From contig NC_067304.1 of the NCBI RefSeq assembly GCF_020740795.1, positions 1,912,056-1,976,055 on the forward strand: 64,000 nucleotides of DNA, given 5' to 3'. Made by a program: the position numbers and the translations under genes. Each line of letters opens with the position of its first letter. Position 1 is the first letter of the stretch. The notes below the pieces were generated by a model. It worked only from the letters and a program-made list of their open reading frames with translations. It did no database searches and was not told where the DNA came from. This document shows, piece by piece, positions 61,556-64,000 of the stretch. The DNA is from Apus apus (lineage: Eukaryota > Chordata > Aves > Apodiformes > Apodidae).

Positions 61556-64000
61556 AGTCAGATCATCCTGACCCAGATCCTTGGGCTCACCTGGCTCCTC
61601 CCATATCTCAGCCAGGGTTTCAGCTGAGCCACTTCCCCATTTGCTTCACCATCTCCAGCTCTTTGCCCCAAACCAGGAACTGGCATCTTGGGTTTGTTTT
61701 TTAAATTCAATCTGCAAATCCCAGAGACAGGTGACTGAGAAGCAGAAAAGTCTCCAGCTGCTCTTTGAAATCTTCTCCTCATGGGTGGTGGGAATGAGAC
61801 AGGTCCCAGCTTCTGCCAACTAAACGTGGCTTGAAAAATCCTGATTTCTTTTCTTTTTTTCCATTCTCATGAGTCAATATTTTTAAGGCAACTGGAAGCC
61901 CAAGAGCAACAGAACCAAAAAGCTCTGACATTATTTGGCCACTCTCTTTTTTTGGCTGAAGCTCAAAGCCGTGGTCCAAAGGGAAGGTTTTCAGGTGAGT
62001 TTTGTACCTCGTTTCACCAGGTGAGGACGAGCAGATCAGCTCCAGATTTGACACCTTTGCTAAAGCATCACCAGGGACATTTCTTCTTGTGACACTTCTC
62101 ATCAGAATGTCAAGGGTTGGCCTGGAGCTCCTTCAGTCTCTGAGGAGACTGCAGCTCTCCAGTTGGGATGCTGGAGATGTGGCTGGTTTACTCCAAGCTT
62201 TTACTTCTCCAAAGGGGAAATTTGTACTCCTGAGGATGCCATGAAATTCCACACCCTTTCCTCCTGAAACATCACTTCACACAGAGGATGCAGCTCAAAC
62301 CTCATCCTGGCCATCCCCAACATGTCCCCTCTGCCCAAATTTCGGTTTCAAACCACCACAAGTTGCACCTTTCAGCCATTTTATTGAACTTTGTGTATGA
62401 AATAACAGTTTCCAGTTGGCATGAAGTTTAAAAAAAAAACCAACAAAACACCCCAAAACATTAAAAAAATAAATTTGACGTCAGGTTTGGTTTTTTTAAA
62501 AAAAAAAAATATTAAAAAAACCCAAACAAATCACACAACTGAAAGAAGAAAATTCACTTCTTTAACCAGTCACTGAACACAAGGCCCACATGGTGGTGAA
62601 GGTCACCAGGATGATGAGATGCAGCAGCTTGTTCTAGCATCAGACTGGTATCAAAAAGGACAAGTTGAAGACAATTGCAACACAGCTTCACTGGCAAAAC
62701 CAGAGTGTCCAAGGAACTCAGAGTAACAAGATGGTGCTTTGACCATCTCCAGGCCCAAACTGCACCATTTCTGCAGCACCTCATCAGGGTTTCACCTTCC
62801 TGAGGAGAAGGTTTTAGTTCTTCACTTCGATACGTTGAATTTCACCAGGGAATTATTTCCCTGCTCAAACACACCCGATGGCTGTTCCTGTTGGGACAGT
62901 CTTGGGAATGTTTCAGCATTGCCCAGATGGACTCAGGAAGGAGGGAAAACCAAGGCAAAAGGATATCCAGCCATCTCAAGCCCAGGAAGGTGCCATGAAA
63001 AGAAGTTGCATAGTTCATGGTGGGAAATGAAGACACACGAGCTGCTCCTGTGGTGGAGCCTGATGGTGGGTGCAACGTCCCTCATGTGCATCGTTTTGGG
63101 ACCTCAGGTGATGAATGAAGAGCCAGTTCTCCTTGAGAGATGCTACATTCAGCCATGGCACTATCTGACCTTCAAAAGGGAGGGTGATTTTCCTGCGAGA
63201 CCAATTTGAAGAACCAAGGGCCATCTCCAACGTGCCACACGTGGTGGCCAACACTTGGTTTTGAGGGAGAATTGCCCTATTTCAGGCCCTGCTTTACAAT
63301 TTCCTGCCTGTGTCTCCTCATGACACCGTTCAACTTGCAAACCCAGCTCTATCCATGACTCGTGTGTTGCCAGATAAATTGTCCTGCTCCAAAATCATCC
63401 CCAGGAACAGGAGGGATGGAGCTAAATAGGTGGCCTGGCCCTTGGTGGTCACAGAGATGACATGTCAAGGAAAAGGCCAGTTGGTGACAGTATCTCAGAG
63501 CATTTGGTTGAAAGATGCACTGAGGATGCCACCTTGGAGAAAAAAACATATGGGAAAAAGAAAAGTATCAGAGGCTGGTGGATAAAAACACAGGGATTAC
63601 AGAGCTGGGGGATTGAATTCACCCCTGGCTGCTCCTTGGCTTGAGTCTCAGCTCAAGGCAAAACCTTCTGGCTGACTCTGTGCAAGGGGAAGGAAACCAA
63701 GAGGGTGAGGAGCACCAGCTGCCAGGGCTTTTTTTTGGGGGGGAAACACCATCCCACAAACTCTTTCATTTTAAAAGGATTCAGTGGCATCTGAACACCT
63801 GCCTCACAACACCCAAATGTGCCTAATTTAAGCCTTCTGCACCCTGTGGGGAGCTCAAAGGTTGGGTTCTGAGACCTAAATATTGCAAGTTTTTTCACCA
63901 GCACTTGCAGAAAGAGACTGGAGACCAGGATGGGACAACAGGAATCTGGATTATCTCCCCAGATCCAGTGGGACAAGCAAAGCAGCCTGTTGGATGTTGT
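61556..64000. other. Intergenic to the window edge
   Basis: No gene was recognised. A-rich stretch 62427-62530. Minus-strand AATAAA at about 62387-62382 might be the 3' end of a gene further right. Confidence 0.35.

Overview
The window reads as nuclear DNA from a bird, probably a gene-dense, GC-rich microchromosome. The evidence is about 22 fragments of the avian LINE CR1 on both strands, two intact single-exon Shaker-type potassium channel genes in the vertebrate KCNA10-KCNA2 order, and many minisatellites and simple repeats. Nothing prokaryotic, plasmid-like or CRISPR-like was seen. The species cannot be told. The near-identical 3' ends of several CR1 copies suggest a lineage in which a CR1 subfamily was active fairly recently.

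Layout. 1-6.7 kb is intergenic: a G-rich repeat, a rearranged CR1 pair carrying a 42-bp in-frame minisatellite, two CR1 tails in a tandem composite, and a (CCAT/CCCT)n tract. KCNA10 (Kv1.8) lies on the minus strand at 6974-8524, with a poly(A) signal just downstream and a probable splice acceptor just upstream of the start. 8.6-48 kb is a long intergenic stretch with CR1 fragments, 37-, 29- and 13-bp minisatellites, and a 1.1-kb pure purine GGAA/GGGA tract at 31.8-32.9 kb. A few AT-richer, TAAT-bearing blocks may be regulatory. KCNA2 (Kv1.2) lies on the minus strand at 48093-49592, with AT-rich sequence downstream that looks like 3' UTR and a probable 5' UTR splice acceptor upstream. 50-64 kb is again intergenic, with a 91-bp near-perfect inverted repeat, a 20-bp minisatellite and more CR1. 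Neither PROK1 nor KCNA3, the expected flanking genes, was found; KCNA3 would be expected to the right.

Function. Both genes encode alpha subunits of voltage-gated K+ channels that assemble as tetramers through the T1 domain. Kv1.2 is the neuronal axonal and dendritic delayed rectifier. Kv1.8 is known from kidney and inner-ear hair cells. Both are on the same strand, as in the vertebrate KCNA3-KCNA2-KCNA10 cluster.

Most notable observation. KCNA10 and KCNA2 share a 168-bp block (7318-7485 and 48542-48709) with no nucleotide difference, including rare synonymous choices. The rest of the two genes differs freely at silent sites, and KCNA2 is AT3-rich at its start but almost wholly GC3 inside the block. 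This is best explained by ectopic gene conversion over the S4-S5 coding region. Second is the 91-bp inverted repeat at 55394-55744, a possible long-hairpin locus.
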